The notes under the pieces: model-generated | What the model saw: only the letters and a program-made list of their open reading frames with translations | Told to the model about the DNA's origin: nothing | Databases searched by the model: none | NCBI RefSeq assembly: GCF_042680125.1 | Contig: NZ_JBHTNY010000021.1 | Origin: Robinsoniella peoriensis | GTDB taxonomy: Bacteria; Bacillota; Clostridia; Lachnospirales; Lachnospiraceae | Length of the DNA: 64,000 bases | Reading direction: 5' to 3' (one strand) | Shown: positions 50,458-59,852 of the stretch, piece by piece | Numbering within the stretch: position 1 is the first letter of the stretch | Layout of the letters: each line of letters opens with the position of its first letter | Program-made: the position numbers and the translations under genes

Positions 50458-52189
50458 TTCCCCCTCCCATTATCATATCTTTCAGGGGATTTCCCGGAGG
50501 AACAATTGGCAGTACGTTTTCTTCCCGTTCTATTATAAATTCAATCACCGTAGGTACCTTTTCATTTTTCTTTGCCTTTAATAATGCATCCTTAATATCT
50601 TCTTTTTTCTGTACCCGGATACCTGTGGCACCATAACTTTTTGCCAGATGAATAAAATCAGGAATATATTCCGGGCAGCATTTCGTTGGTGTATTGCATG
50701 TAATGGAACAGCTTTTTCGGTAGCGCATACACGTACTGGAATATCTTTTATCATAAAACATCTCCTGCCATTGCCGGACATTTCCCAAGTATCCATTATT
50801 AAATATGCAGATGATAATCGGCAATTCATAGACAATGGCAGTTGCCATTTCCTGTATATTCATTTGAATACCTCCATCACCGCAAATTGTAATAATATCC
50901 TTATCCGGATTTCCTAATTTTGCTCCAATTGCTGCCGGAAAGCCGTACCCCATCGTGCCTAAACCGCCGGAAGTCAACATTTGCTTATTCTCTGTTAAAT
51001 CCAGAAACTGAGTAGCCCAGAGCTGATTTTGTCCTACATCCGTCGTAATTACCGCATCATCAAAGGTGTCGTTGATTTCATTTATAACGGCCAGTGGTGT
51101 CACACCCGTTGCCCTTTTTTGCTCTGTTTTAAGCGGATGCCGCTGTTTCCAAGTGTAAATCTGTTTTATCCATGCTTCTATTTCTAAAGGTTGTGCTTTA
51201 TCCAAAAGTGTAAGAATTGCATTTTTAGCATCTGCCACAATCGGAATATCAACTACGATATTCCTGGAAATAGATGCCGGATCAATATCCACATGGATAA
51301 TAGCTGCCTTTTTAGCAAACTCACTTACTTTTCCGGTGATCCGGTCGTTAAAACGAACTCCGATGGAAAAGAGTACATCACATTCACTAATTGCAGTATT
51401 TGCCGCATAACTGCCATGGATACCAAGATTGCCGATATATAGAGGATGATTGGTTGGAACGGCACCTTTTCCCATAATCGTAGTTACAACCGGTATACCA
51501 GTTTTTTCTGCCAGTTTTGTCATTTCCCTGCCGGCATGAGCAATGTTGACTCCGCCGCCTAAAAGGAATAATGGTTTATCCGAGCTCCCCAGGCATTCCA
51601 ATGCCTTTTTAACCTGGCCAATATGTACTGCAGTGTTTGGTTTGTAACTCCTAACTTCAATTTGTTCGGGATAAAGATCACTTCCCATTTCCTGTTGGAT
51701 ATCTTTTGGCAGGTCAACGACAACTACACCGGGCTTACCGGATTTTGCAATATAAAATGCCTTTTTGATGGCCGCTGCCAAATCCTCACGTTTACGCACC
51801 GTAATGGCATATTTACTGATGCTTCTGGTGATACCGACAATATCAACTTCCTGAAAAGCATCATTTCCAATCAAATGAGTTGGCACCTGACCGGTAAAGC
51901 AAACCAGGGGTACGCTGTCATAATTGGCCGTTGCAATACCTGTTACCAGGTTTGTTGCACCCGGACCGCTTGTAACCAGACAGACTCCCACCTTACCCGT
52001 TGATCGTGAGTAACCATCAGCGGCATGGATCAATCCCTGTTCATGGCGGGGCAGAATAACATTGATTCCTTCTGTTCCATAAAGTGCATTGAATAAATCT
52101 ATGGCCTGCCCGCCGGGATAAGCAAATAGCGTATCTACCTTTTCTTCTTTTAATGCTTTCACAAATAAATCTGCTCCTGATATTTTCAT
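50453..52189 (-). CDS. ilvB: Acetolactate synthase large subunit
   Basis: 578 residues, full length. N-terminal TPP pyrimidine domain with catalytic Glu in LPRHEQGLIHAADGYSR (about 49), central FAD-binding domain, C-terminal TPP-diphosphate motif GDGGIQMNIQEMATAI...NNGYLG (about 435-465). Condenses pyruvate (or pyruvate and 2-oxobutyrate) to acetolactate for Val, Leu and Ile synthesis. A Cys-rich insertion (YSSTCMRYRKSCSITCNTP, about 490-510) is typical of clostridial IlvB. Its 3' end overlaps the truncated ilvN by five bases. A palindromic operator lies upstream. Other ilv genes are absent here. Confidence 0.95.
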   Translation of the reverse strand: MKISGADLFVKALKEEKVDTLFAYPGGQAIDLFNALYGTEGINVILPRHEQGLIHAADGYSRSTGKVGVCLVTSGPGATNLVTGIATANYDSVPLVCFTGQVPTHLIGNDAFQEVDIVGITRSISKYAITVRKREDLAAAIKKAFYIAKSGKPGVVVVDLPKDIQQEMGSDLYPEQIEVRSYKPNTAVHIGQVKKALECLGSSDKPLFLLGGGVNIAHAGREMTKLAEKTGIPVVTTIMGKGAVPTNHPLYIGNLGIHGSYAANTAISECDVLFSIGVRFNDRITGKVSEFAKKAAIIHVDIDPASISRNIVVDIPIVADAKNAILTLLDKAQPLEIEAWIKQIYTWKQRHPLKTEQKRATGVTPLAVINEINDTFDDAVITTDVGQNQLWATQFLDLTENKQMLTSGGLGTMGYGFPAAIGAKLGNPDKDIITICGDGGIQMNIQEMATAIVYELPIIICIFNNGYLGNVRQWQEMFYDKRYSSTCMRYRKSCSITCNTPTKCCPEYIPDFIHLAKSYGATGIRVQKKEDIKDALLKAKKNEKVPTVIEFIIEREENVLPIVPPGNPLKDMIMGGGN

Positions 52190-52211
52190 TGTATATTCCT
52201 CCTTTTTGTAT

Positions 52212-52223
52212 GCAAGTACTTGC
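52212..52223. promoter_or_regulatory. Candidate TetR operator before ilvB
   Basis: A perfect 12-bp palindrome GCAAGTACTTGC lies 23 bases before the ilvB start. The same TATGCAAGTA sequence recurs before the tetR-type gene at 52871-52885, suggesting one regulator for both. Confidence 0.55.
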
Positions 52224-52274
52224 TTGCTATATAGCTATTTTTTAACGGTACGCTCATGAGATTGTACCGTTGCT

Positions 52275-52877
52275 TTATTTTTGTAATATTCCATTAACAA
52301 ATGTTGTAACCGTTTGTTTTATAAATAGATCCCGATCTGTTTTAACCAGATTTTGTTCAAAGGAAGCACTGAGAAATGTATAACCAAATGTGCTTGAAAA
52401 AATAGTCATTGCCAGACATTCAGAATCTGTTTGTGGTACCTTACCCTTCTGCTCCATTTTTACTAAATAATCAGTTAACGAAGATATAAATGTCTGTGGT
52501 ATTTTCATAATTAATGGAGCTACGTCATCATAGATCTGCGGAGCCCGAAGTCCAATCGAAAGTTTTACAAAATCAGATGTTATCCGGTTCATGTATTCCA
52601 TCATAAACATCTCCAGATCCGGCTGTAAATCCCACTGAACATTTTGAAATATCTCCGGAGTGATATTTCCCCTCCATTTTTCCTGTTCCATTCCACACAT
52701 TATTATTTGCTTTTTATTCGCAAACTTCCGAAACAATGTACATTCATTCACCCCTGCTAACCTGGCAATGTCCTTCGTGGTTGTCGCCACATAACCTTTA
52801 CCTCTTACTAAAGTCAATGCAGCATCTATTATTTTTTGGCTTGTATCATCCATTTTTCTCGCCTTTCTGTTATGCAA
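52275..52877 (-). CDS. TetR/AcrR family transcriptional regulator
   Basis: 200 residues. N-terminal TetR helix-turn-helix (about 8-55: IIDAALTLVRGKGYVATTTKDIARLAGVNECTLFRKFANKKQI). All-helical C-terminal ligand domain (about 70-200). Upstream and in frame with the ilvB gene on the same strand, 85 bases apart. The shared TGCAAGTA motif before both genes suggests it represses ilvB and itself. Effector unknown. Confidence 0.85.
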   Translation of the reverse strand: MHNRKARKMDDTSQKIIDAALTLVRGKGYVATTTKDIARLAGVNECTLFRKFANKKQIIMCGMEQEKWRGNITPEIFQNVQWDLQPDLEMFMMEYMNRITSDFVKLSIGLRAPQIYDDVAPLIMKIPQTFISSLTDYLVKMEQKGKVPQTDSECLAMTIFSSTFGYTFLSASFEQNLVKTDRDLFIKQTVTTFVNGILQK

Positions 52878-52885
52878 GTAAGTAC
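52871..52885. promoter_or_regulatory. Operator-like repeat at the tetR-type gene start
   Basis: TATGCAAGTAAGTAC shares its first ten bases with the ilvB operator at 52211 and has a second AGTA repeat instead of a full palindrome. It overlaps the start region of the TetR gene. Confidence 0.4.
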
Positions 52886-53063
52886 TCTCATTCTATTAAA
52901 TATAGTGGGTCTTGTCAAGCAGTTATTTATAATTAAACTCTATATACAAATTCTATAAATCGCTCTATTGGGTTTACTATTCTGTCTCAGGATATAATAC
53001 TGGTGTAGTAACTGTTATAAAATAAAGAAAATACAAAAATCATTAAAAAAGGAGCGATTTCTA

Positions 53064-54713
53064 ATGAAATCTTTAAAGACTAAAGTAATTGCACTTGTTT
53101 TGGGATGCATGCTATTATCTTCATTTGTCATTGGAAGTTTCAGCATTTTAAGTTCAAAACGTGCCGTATCAGCCGATTCTGCCCAGATCATGAATTTAAT
53201 TTGTGAAAATAAATCACAAGAAATCAGCGCTCTTCTATCCAGGATTGAACAGTCAGTTAACACACTGACCCTCTATGCTTCCAGACAGATAGAAAGCACT
53301 GAAAAATTTAAGACGGATTCTGCTTATGTGGATCAGTACACAGAACATCTAACAGACATTGCAATCAATGCAGCAACAAATACAGAAGGTGCCATGACTG
53401 TTTATATACGTTATAATCCTGAGTATACCAATCCCACATCCGGACTGTTTTGCAGCAAAAGCAGTACTGACAGCACTTTTCAACCGCTAGAACCTACTAA
53501 TCTTTCCCTCTATGATTCATCTGATACCTCCAGGGTCGGATGGTTCTATGAACCTGCAAAAAACAAAAAGGGCACCTGGATGGCACCTTATTTGAACGAT
53601 AATATCAATATTGAGATGATTTCCTTTGTAATTCCATTTTACGTTGATGATGTTTTTATAGGCGTTGTTGGAATGGATATTGATTTTAGTGTACTTCAGA
53701 CAATTGTTGACGAAACTAACGTTTATCAAAATGGGTATGCATATTTAACAGATGAGAAAGCTAATCTCATTTATCATCAGGACTTGCCCCGGGGTACATC
53801 GTTAATGGATTATAATAATGGGGAGTTTCGGGAAGCTGCAGAAATGCTTCTTCAAAATTCCAGCGAGAACTCTCTGATATCTTATAGCTATCACGGCTAT
53901 CAGCGAAAAGCTGCATTTCGCAGCCTGCAAAATGGAATGAGGCTTGTACTAGCCGCTCCTATCTCAGATATTGACAAACAGGCTAACCTGCTGATACTGC
54001 AGATTTTGATTGCATCATTTGTGATTGTGGCGCTTACCGCCATACTAACCTTTATTTTTACCAGGCGACTTGTGAAACCACTGCTGGAACTGACTGCAGC
54101 AGCACAAAAAATAGCTGCGGGAGATTTAAGCATTTCCATAACTCATCATTCCAATGATGAAGTAGGAACTTTGGCTGAGAGCTTTCGTGAAACTGTCAAA
54201 CATCTTCATAAGTACATATCCTATATCAATGAGCTTGCATATCGTGATCCACTCACAGGTGTAAAGAATAAGACTGCATACCTAGAAGTTGCAAACAAAA
54301 TGGATGAGCTTGCCAGATTAAAACGGCCCGAATTTGCTGTGATCGTTTTTGATATTAATGGGCTGAAAAATGTAAATGATACCTATGGACACGACTTTGG
54401 TGACATACTAATCGCAGATACCTGTAAAATCATCTGTCATACTTTCAAACAAACTCCCATCTACCGGATTGGGGGGGATGAATTTGTGGCGCTGTTAGAA
54501 AATGATGATTATAAAAATAGTATCCAATTACTGAATCAGCTGCAAAAGGATATTGATGCTTACAATGAACAGCCACATAATACAATCAAAATTTCTGTAG
54601 CAAAAGGAATTGCTGTCTATTCAGAGGCAACTGACTATACATTCCAGGATGTATTCAAAAGGGCTGACAATGCGATGTACTATAATAAAGCAAAAATGAA
54701 ATCCAGCGTTTAA
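53064..54713 (+). CDS. Membrane diguanylate cyclase (Cache-HAMP-GGDEF)
   Basis: 549 residues. Membrane helix 9-28, extracellular dCache domain (about 35-300; the WFYEPAKNKKGTWMAPYL and FVIPFYVDDVFIGVVGMDIDF patterns are typical), second helix about 310-330, HAMP (about 333-385), GGDEF domain (about 395-549) with intact RIGGDEF near residue 468. It makes cyclic di-GMP in response to an extracellular small molecule. No RxxD inhibitory site is seen five residues before GGDEF. GGAG ribosome-binding site and its own terminator; monocistronic. Confidence 0.9.
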   Translation: MKSLKTKVIALVLGCMLLSSFVIGSFSILSSKRAVSADSAQIMNLICENKSQEISALLSRIEQSVNTLTLYASRQIESTEKFKTDSAYVDQYTEHLTDIAINAATNTEGAMTVYIRYNPEYTNPTSGLFCSKSSTDSTFQPLEPTNLSLYDSSDTSRVGWFYEPAKNKKGTWMAPYLNDNINIEMISFVIPFYVDDVFIGVVGMDIDFSVLQTIVDETNVYQNGYAYLTDEKANLIYHQDLPRGTSLMDYNNGEFREAAEMLLQNSSENSLISYSYHGYQRKAAFRSLQNGMRLVLAAPISDIDKQANLLILQILIASFVIVALTAILTFIFTRRLVKPLLELTAAAQKIAAGDLSISITHHSNDEVGTLAESFRETVKHLHKYISYINELAYRDPLTGVKNKTAYLEVANKMDELARLKRPEFAVIVFDINGLKNVNDTYGHDFGDILIADTCKIICHTFKQTPIYRIGGDEFVALLENDDYKNSIQLLNQLQKDIDAYNEQPHNTIKISVAKGIAVYSEATDYTFQDVFKRADNAMYYNKAKMKSSV

Positions 54714-54725
54714 GTACAATTTATA

Positions 54726-54767
54726 AAAACAGCAGTAAATATCTTTACACATATTTACTGCTGTTTT
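54726..54767 (+). terminator. Terminator of the cyclase gene
   Basis: Perfect 17-bp stem (54726-54742 with 54751-54767) with an 8-base loop, ending in TTTT. Confidence 0.8.
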
Positions 54768-54820
54768 CCTGGAAACAAATAAAATCTTTCCGCGGGGCGG
54801 AATTTTTTACCACGCACAAG

Positions 54821-55855
54821 CTATATCTCTTTTGATGTTGCAACTGCAATAAACCGTTCCTCTTTATCATTACATGCACAGTAATAATGGTATACAATCC
54901 CATTATATTTCAGCACAAATGGTTTATGGGCGAAAGTATTCTCCCACTCTTCTTCAGGCTCAATCAGGGGCTGCCCTTCCCATTTCCTCCAGTGCACCAA
55001 ATCCCTGGATACCGCAAAGGTGTCAAAAGCAGTACATATACCGTCTTTAGACATTGCAATAAAATAATTCATTACCCACAGATCCCCCATTTTAATAATC
55101 TGAGGATCACCGGAAATGAAGTTTCCTTTGGTGTCTCCGTTATCTATGACGGGATTTTCTCCATAACGTTCCCACCTCTCCATGTCTTCCGATACGGCAA
55201 TCCCGATTCGCTCCGGCATATCAGCAGCCCCTTTGCAATTATAAAACATCACAAACGGATAGCCTAAAGTTTCCTCATCATCGCGAAATACATATGATTT
55301 GTACAGGGTAAATGCTTCAAACCACCTGCTGTCCTCATCGTCCATGCGCAGTATCGGCTCGGCTTTTACTTTCCATTCTTTTGCCTGGGTTGGAGCATCG
55401 GTGCATGCCAGACCAATATGCAGTGGCGGTGTCTCATAACCAGGAAGCGCTCCTCCAATATAGGTTGCCCAATATTTTCCCTGATAAGAATGTAGTGCAT
55501 GATCTCCTTCCCATGCGGTGTCCATCAATGCCAGACCTGCATCTACCTGACATCCGTCCCAGCCTGCCTTGCTTCTGGTGAGAATCCTTCCGCTTTCCTC
55601 CCAATGCAGTAAATCAAAGCTTTTAGCAAGATAGGTATCATATCCCATATTTTCTGCACTGGGATTTATTGCTGTGTACATCATATACCAGATTCCGTCT
55701 TTTTGGAAGATTGTGGGGCAGTCTGTCAACTGCTGTTCCTTTTTGATGACTGCTCCCCATTTATAAGGTGTCTGCAGTTCTCTATATACTCGTTCCATCT
55801 CTTCATTGGAAACAAATGGAGTATCCTTTATATTTTTTTCTAAAATTGGTATCAT
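54821..55855 (-). CDS. Five-bladed beta-propeller glycosidase (GH43/GH32/GH130-like)
   Basis: 344 residues. Repeated propeller signatures: DCPTIFQKDGIWYMMYTA, WDGCQVDAGLALMD, ISGDPQIIKMGDLWVMNYF and FAHKPFVLKYNGIVYHYYCA. Asp and Glu residues at blade positions fit clan GH-F/J or GH130-type enzymes, but the exact family cannot be fixed by eye. No signal peptide, so it is intracellular and acts on an imported oligosaccharide. Divergent from an AraC regulator that probably induces it. GC-rich hairpin (54786-54803) after the stop. Confidence 0.75.
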   Translation of the reverse strand: MIPILEKNIKDTPFVSNEEMERVYRELQTPYKWGAVIKKEQQLTDCPTIFQKDGIWYMMYTAINPSAENMGYDTYLAKSFDLLHWEESGRILTRSKAGWDGCQVDAGLALMDTAWEGDHALHSYQGKYWATYIGGALPGYETPPLHIGLACTDAPTQAKEWKVKAEPILRMDDEDSRWFEAFTLYKSYVFRDDEETLGYPFVMFYNCKGAADMPERIGIAVSEDMERWERYGENPVIDNGDTKGNFISGDPQIIKMGDLWVMNYFIAMSKDGICTAFDTFAVSRDLVHWRKWEGQPLIEPEEEWENTFAHKPFVLKYNGIVYHYYCACNDKEERFIAVATSKEI

Positions 55856-56049
55856 GCTGATTTTCCTCCTGGTTCTTCATGCTTTTGCCTGTTGACAAGC
55901 ATAATTATATAGAATATATTTAGGAAAGTATATGTTTTCCTGGAACCGTCATTTGTTATTTTGGAAACTAAAGCAGTATTTATCATTCAGTATAGTATCC
56001 ATCTTATCAAAGCTTCCATTTACAATAAATAATATGAAAGGGGATTTTT

Positions 56050-56922
56050 ATGCCTGTATCTACATATAAAACAGCCTATCTTTCCAATCTCTCCCACAGC
56101 ATGCCTTCTTTTATTTTTTGTGGGCGTAAAGACTTTGTGCCAAACGAAGTTCATGTTAAAAGAATTTTTCCCGCATTTAACATCATGTTTGTCCGTTATG
56201 GCTGTATACACATTATGGAGAATAACCAGCTTTACATTTTAAAGAAAGGGGACTGGTTTATACAGACTCCGAATCTGCTGCATTATGGGGTGCACCCCCA
56301 GCCGGATCCGGCATCTTTTTATTTCATACACTGCATGCCCCTGGAGGAATGGAATATCAGTGATCGGGGTGTTCCCACTGCGCCTTCTTTGGAAATCCTG
56401 GACACCGGTTCAGGCATGTTTCCGCCCTATTTTAAACTGCAGATGCCATTGCAATCTTCCTGTTCAGAAAGCACAATGGAACTGGCCGAGCAATTCGTAA
56501 CACGATACCATCATAATACCCTGTTGGAAAACCAGAGTTCTTTTCAACAATTGCTTCACAGTATGATTCAAAAATCACGCAGATTTACATCGGAACATAA
56601 CATTGGAGATGATATTGCAGCTTATATGTATCTTCACTTTTTAGACCGAAATTTCAATCTGGATCTGCTATGCAGTAAATTCGGATTTACCCGGCAGTAT
56701 GTGACAAAACTGCTAAAAAAGAAAACAGGAAAATCGTTCCTGGAATACATCCGTTATCTTAAAATTGACTATGCCAAAAAGCAGCTGTCTGCAGGAAACG
56801 TACAGATAACTGCTTTGGCTGAAAAACTGGGATACAGTGATACGGCAGCTTTTAGTCATATGTTTAAAAAAGAGCTGGGGGAGTCCCCCAACTCTTATTG
56901 TAAACGCGTATTTCAAGCATAG
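56050..56922 (+). CDS. AraC family regulator
   Basis: 290 residues. Cupin-like N-terminus (about 30-100: FVRYGCIHIMENNQLYILKKGDWFIQTPNLLHYG) and C-terminal AraC domain (about 190-288: FNLDLLCSKFGFTRQYVTKLLKKKTG; VQITALAEKLGYSDTAAFSHMFKKELG). GGGG-type ribosome-binding site. Divergent from the propeller glycosidase gene, its likely target. Confidence 0.85.
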   Translation: MPVSTYKTAYLSNLSHSMPSFIFCGRKDFVPNEVHVKRIFPAFNIMFVRYGCIHIMENNQLYILKKGDWFIQTPNLLHYGVHPQPDPASFYFIHCMPLEEWNISDRGVPTAPSLEILDTGSGMFPPYFKLQMPLQSSCSESTMELAEQFVTRYHHNTLLENQSSFQQLLHSMIQKSRRFTSEHNIGDDIAAYMYLHFLDRNFNLDLLCSKFGFTRQYVTKLLKKKTGKSFLEYIRYLKIDYAKKQLSAGNVQITALAEKLGYSDTAAFSHMFKKELGESPNSYCKRVFQA

Positions 56923-57010
56923 GATAGAGAAAATATAGTGTTTTACTTTGCAACACTGATGCAAAAATGCTGTTACCAACATGAATAGCTTACAGTGTTT
57001 CTCCCACGGT

Positions 57011-57106
57011 TCAAAGCGCTTGGTCGCGTACATCGGGCCGTTCATATATGGGATTATGTCCCGCCCCAGGAATAACGGTTAGGGTTTTTACCTTGTATAG
57101 TCTACC
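57011..57106 (-). pseudogene. Remnant of an alpha/beta hydrolase C-terminus
   Basis: A 31-codon minus-strand frame reads ...YKVKTLTVIPGAGHNPIYERPD..., the typical last strand and catalytic-His segment (GAGH) of alpha/beta hydrolases, ending in a stop. The rest of the gene is absent: upstream lies the ABC permease stop, which it overlaps by five bases. It is probably a leftover of a deleted gene. Confidence 0.4.
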
Positions 57107-58238
57107 CCGCCTGGTATCTCATATATTTCCTTACGCCGAAGATACTGCCTCCCAGAACCAAAAGGAATGAACACCCATAACTTAAAAAACGTTCTATTGG
57201 CATTCCCCCTGTCAATATATTAGCAGGCAGATAGATTGGAAACCATTTGACTATCATACTGCATAACATAATAAATCTGGTAGGTCGTAACGGCGACAAA
57301 ATGATTGAGTAAATAATTAAAGGCAGAAGATACATCAGCAGTCCCCAGATCAGCGCAGCAAAACTCTGTTTATGCCTGGCGGAAAAATATAGCGTTATAC
57401 AGGTGGTTGCCCAGGATGCAATAAGTCCTGTTACCACATATTGTAACAATACATCTCCTACTGTTCCATAATTTGTTTTTGAAAAAGCCAAATCTGGAAA
57501 AACCAGATCTGCACTTACGGAAAACCCACTGATTCCATATGCGGCTGCAAAAGCACTAAATACCAGGGCAGTGACCGCCAAATATAAAATTGAAGAAAAG
57601 CATAGTGCCGCCAATATTTTAGAAACTGCGCTTTTTCGTCTTCCATGTACGGTAATCAGAAGGATATCCGCCGTATGCAGAGCATATTCATCGGAAAATA
57701 CAGGCGCTGCCGCAATGATAATCAGAACGGAAGTGATTACCATAACCATCATCTGCATCTCCCGAAAATCGTTTCCCCATCCATCTGTGTAACCAAAAGT
57801 GTGCGATCCATCCATTAGCTTAGCTATATTCGGTGAATCCTGCTCAGTAACCAGCCTGATTTTTTCGTCTCGGTCAAACCTTTTCGTTGTTAAATTTTCC
57901 GTGATATATCTATTGATGCTGTTTTCATAATATCCTTGTTCTGTATTTCCGGTTTTAACGTCTACATCCATTTGGTCAGCTTCGATGGTATATCCAAACC
58001 GTTTTATGATATCCTGCACTTTTTCTGTTGTCAACGGTCCTGCATACTCCTGAGCTATCTTGATATTTTCCCTGATTGCGGCTGTTCTGGTATAGCATTT
58101 CCCATCGATATACATATATTCACTGCCAAGAACCGACATCCAGAAGTAAAATGCCAGAAACAGGAGACTACCGATCAAGCCGAAATATATTATTTTTTTT
58201 GAATAAATTTTGAACAATTCCATTTTAAAAATTGTCAT
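57102..58238 (-). CDS. ABC-2 type permease
   Basis: 378 residues from the ATG at 58238 (GGTGG upstream), starting inside the ATPase gene by 14 bases. Helix 1 about 17-37, an extracellular region of about 120 residues, then five helices from about 155 to 370. ABC-2 permease topology of the type linked with small antimicrobial-peptide or stress exporters. Works with the overlapping ATPase, and probably with the upstream membrane protein. Confidence 0.8.
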   Translation of the reverse strand: MTIFKMELFKIYSKKIIYFGLIGSLLFLAFYFWMSVLGSEYMYIDGKCYTRTAAIRENIKIAQEYAGPLTTEKVQDIIKRFGYTIEADQMDVDVKTGNTEQGYYENSINRYITENLTTKRFDRDEKIRLVTEQDSPNIAKLMDGSHTFGYTDGWGNDFREMQMMVMVITSVLIIIAAAPVFSDEYALHTADILLITVHGRRKSAVSKILAALCFSSILYLAVTALVFSAFAAAYGISGFSVSADLVFPDLAFSKTNYGTVGDVLLQYVVTGLIASWATTCITLYFSARHKQSFAALIWGLLMYLLPLIIYSIILSPLRPTRFIMLCSMIVKWFPIYLPANILTGGMPIERFLSYGCSFLLVLGGSIFGVRKYMRYQAG

Positions 58239-59112
58239 GCTGTCCACCCGCTTCCTCTGTAAAATACAAATATACATCTTCCAGATTTGGTTCTTCCGGG
58301 ACAGCATTTTCCATAGGCTTTTCTTTTGCAATAATACGAAGCATTACCTGTCCATTCATATTTTTCAGGTTGCTGATGGCATATTTACAGTTATATTCTT
58401 CAGCCTTATTTTCAGGAACGAGACATTCCCATACGCTGCCTCTGGCAAATTCTGTAAGATCATCGGGCACTCCCTGTTTTATAATCCGCCCCTTTTTCAT
58501 GATCAATATTCTGTCTGCTATATACGCAATATCCGAGACAATATGTGTGGATAAAATTACGATGCGGTTGCTGCCAAGTGCGCTGATAATATTGCGAAAA
58601 CGGATTCTTTCCTTGGGATCTAACCCTGCCGTAGGTTCATCTAAAATCAGGATTTCCGGATCATTCAGCAGAGCCTGGGCTATTCCAAGCCTTCGTATCA
58701 TCCCTCCGGAAAAGGTCTTTATTTTCTGTTTTGCCTCCCCAGACAGACCTACCAGTTCTAATAGCTCCCTGCATTTTTCTTTTGCCATTTCCTTTGGCAA
58801 TGCTTTTAATGAAGCCAGATACATCATATAGCGCCATGCCGTAAAATCCGGATAGTAACCAAATTCCTGTGGAAGATATCCCAGCATTCTCCGGTAATCT
58901 CCACCCAGTTTCTGGATCGGGCTCCCATTACACAGAACCTCTCCTTTAGTAGGCCGCAGTATATTACATATCATACGAAGCAGCGTTGTTTTACCTGCTC
59001 CATTGGCACCCAGAAGCCCATATATTCCATTGTTAAAAATAAGGTCCATATGGTCAACTGCCGCCTTTTCGTTGTACTGCTTACTTACCCCCTCCAATTT
59101 TAATTCCAGCAT
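58225..59112 (-). CDS. ABC transporter ATPase
   Basis: 295 residues. Walker A GANGAGKTTLL (about 36), signature FSGGMIRRLGIAQALL (about 136), Walker B ILILDEPTAGLDP, H-loop LSTHIVSD. The C-terminal extension (about 220-295) is typical of bacitracin/lantibiotic-type (BcrA-like) ATPases. Overlaps both neighbours, so it is part of a sigma-membrane protein-ATPase-permease operon. Confidence 0.9.
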   Translation of the reverse strand: MLELKLEGVSKQYNEKAAVDHMDLIFNNGIYGLLGANGAGKTTLLRMICNILRPTKGEVLCNGSPIQKLGGDYRRMLGYLPQEFGYYPDFTAWRYMMYLASLKALPKEMAKEKCRELLELVGLSGEAKQKIKTFSGGMIRRLGIAQALLNDPEILILDEPTAGLDPKERIRFRNIISALGSNRIVILSTHIVSDIAYIADRILIMKKGRIIKQGVPDDLTEFARGSVWECLVPENKAEEYNCKYAISNLKNMNGQVMLRIIAKEKPMENAVPEEPNLEDVYLYFTEEAGGQHDNF

Positions 59113-59852
59113 AATTCTTTTCCTCCCGTCTTCAGTTTACGTAATAATGCATAAATTTCAATTGCCAATAATATGGTTCCAATTAAGAATACTGCTGTCC
59201 ATACCGGCAGATAAACTGTGCGGTAAACCCTGGGAATGACAGCCGGTATTGCCGATCCGATACATAAGAAAACAGCCAGGATTATCTGTATCCATTTTCT
59301 TCCTGAATTTCTGCCTGCAGACACAAAAAACAGGTAACAGACATTTGACACCACAAACGGAACTAAGATATACAAGCACACTGCAAAAATACTGTACTTC
59401 ATTTTATCTGCCACGCTAAAAATCATTGCCGTCAAAATACAAAGGTCTATTGCTCCTGAAATCAGCATTTTTATACTCCATATCTGTCCCAGATTCATAA
59501 AACAGCTCTGCTCCAGTTCTGCCATATTCCAGGACAGGCTGCGGCTGATTTCAAATACAGACACCAGCCCCATCAAGGCTGCCAGCATGGATGCCCCGAT
59601 CAGATACTCCTGCATTTTATCCGGAACCACCCCATACTGTGTAAATAGCAGGATTGCTGCAGCTGCTAAAAGTGCCTGCCCGCTCCAATATTCTTTGGAA
59701 ATATATTGTAACTGGATTTTCAGTATCTGAAGTTTGGAGGGGCTGTACCTGACTTTCTTCAATTCAACATCCTGGCGGATATGATTTAATGCCGCTGCTC
59801 TTCTATCCTGGTCAATGAAAATCCGTGGTTCCGGGATATCCTTTTTATTCAT
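59100..59852 (-). CDS. Integral membrane protein, possible anti-sigma or transporter partner
   Basis: 250 residues. A cytoplasmic N-terminus of about 55 residues, then six membrane helices (about 60-75, 85-103, 130-150, 160-178, 190-210, 215-235). No known domain. Overlaps the sigma factor gene by eight bases and the ATPase gene by 13. In this position many Firmicutes encode the membrane protein that restrains the ECF sigma factor, so that role is plausible; it might equally be a second permease. Confidence 0.7.
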   Translation of the reverse strand: MNKKDIPEPRIFIDQDRRAAALNHIRQDVELKKVRYSPSKLQILKIQLQYISKEYWSGQALLAAAAILLFTQYGVVPDKMQEYLIGASMLAALMGLVSVFEISRSLSWNMAELEQSCFMNLGQIWSIKMLISGAIDLCILTAMIFSVADKMKYSIFAVCLYILVPFVVSNVCYLFFVSAGRNSGRKWIQIILAVFLCIGSAIPAVIPRVYRTVYLPVWTAVFLIGTILLAIEIYALLRKLKTGGKELCWN

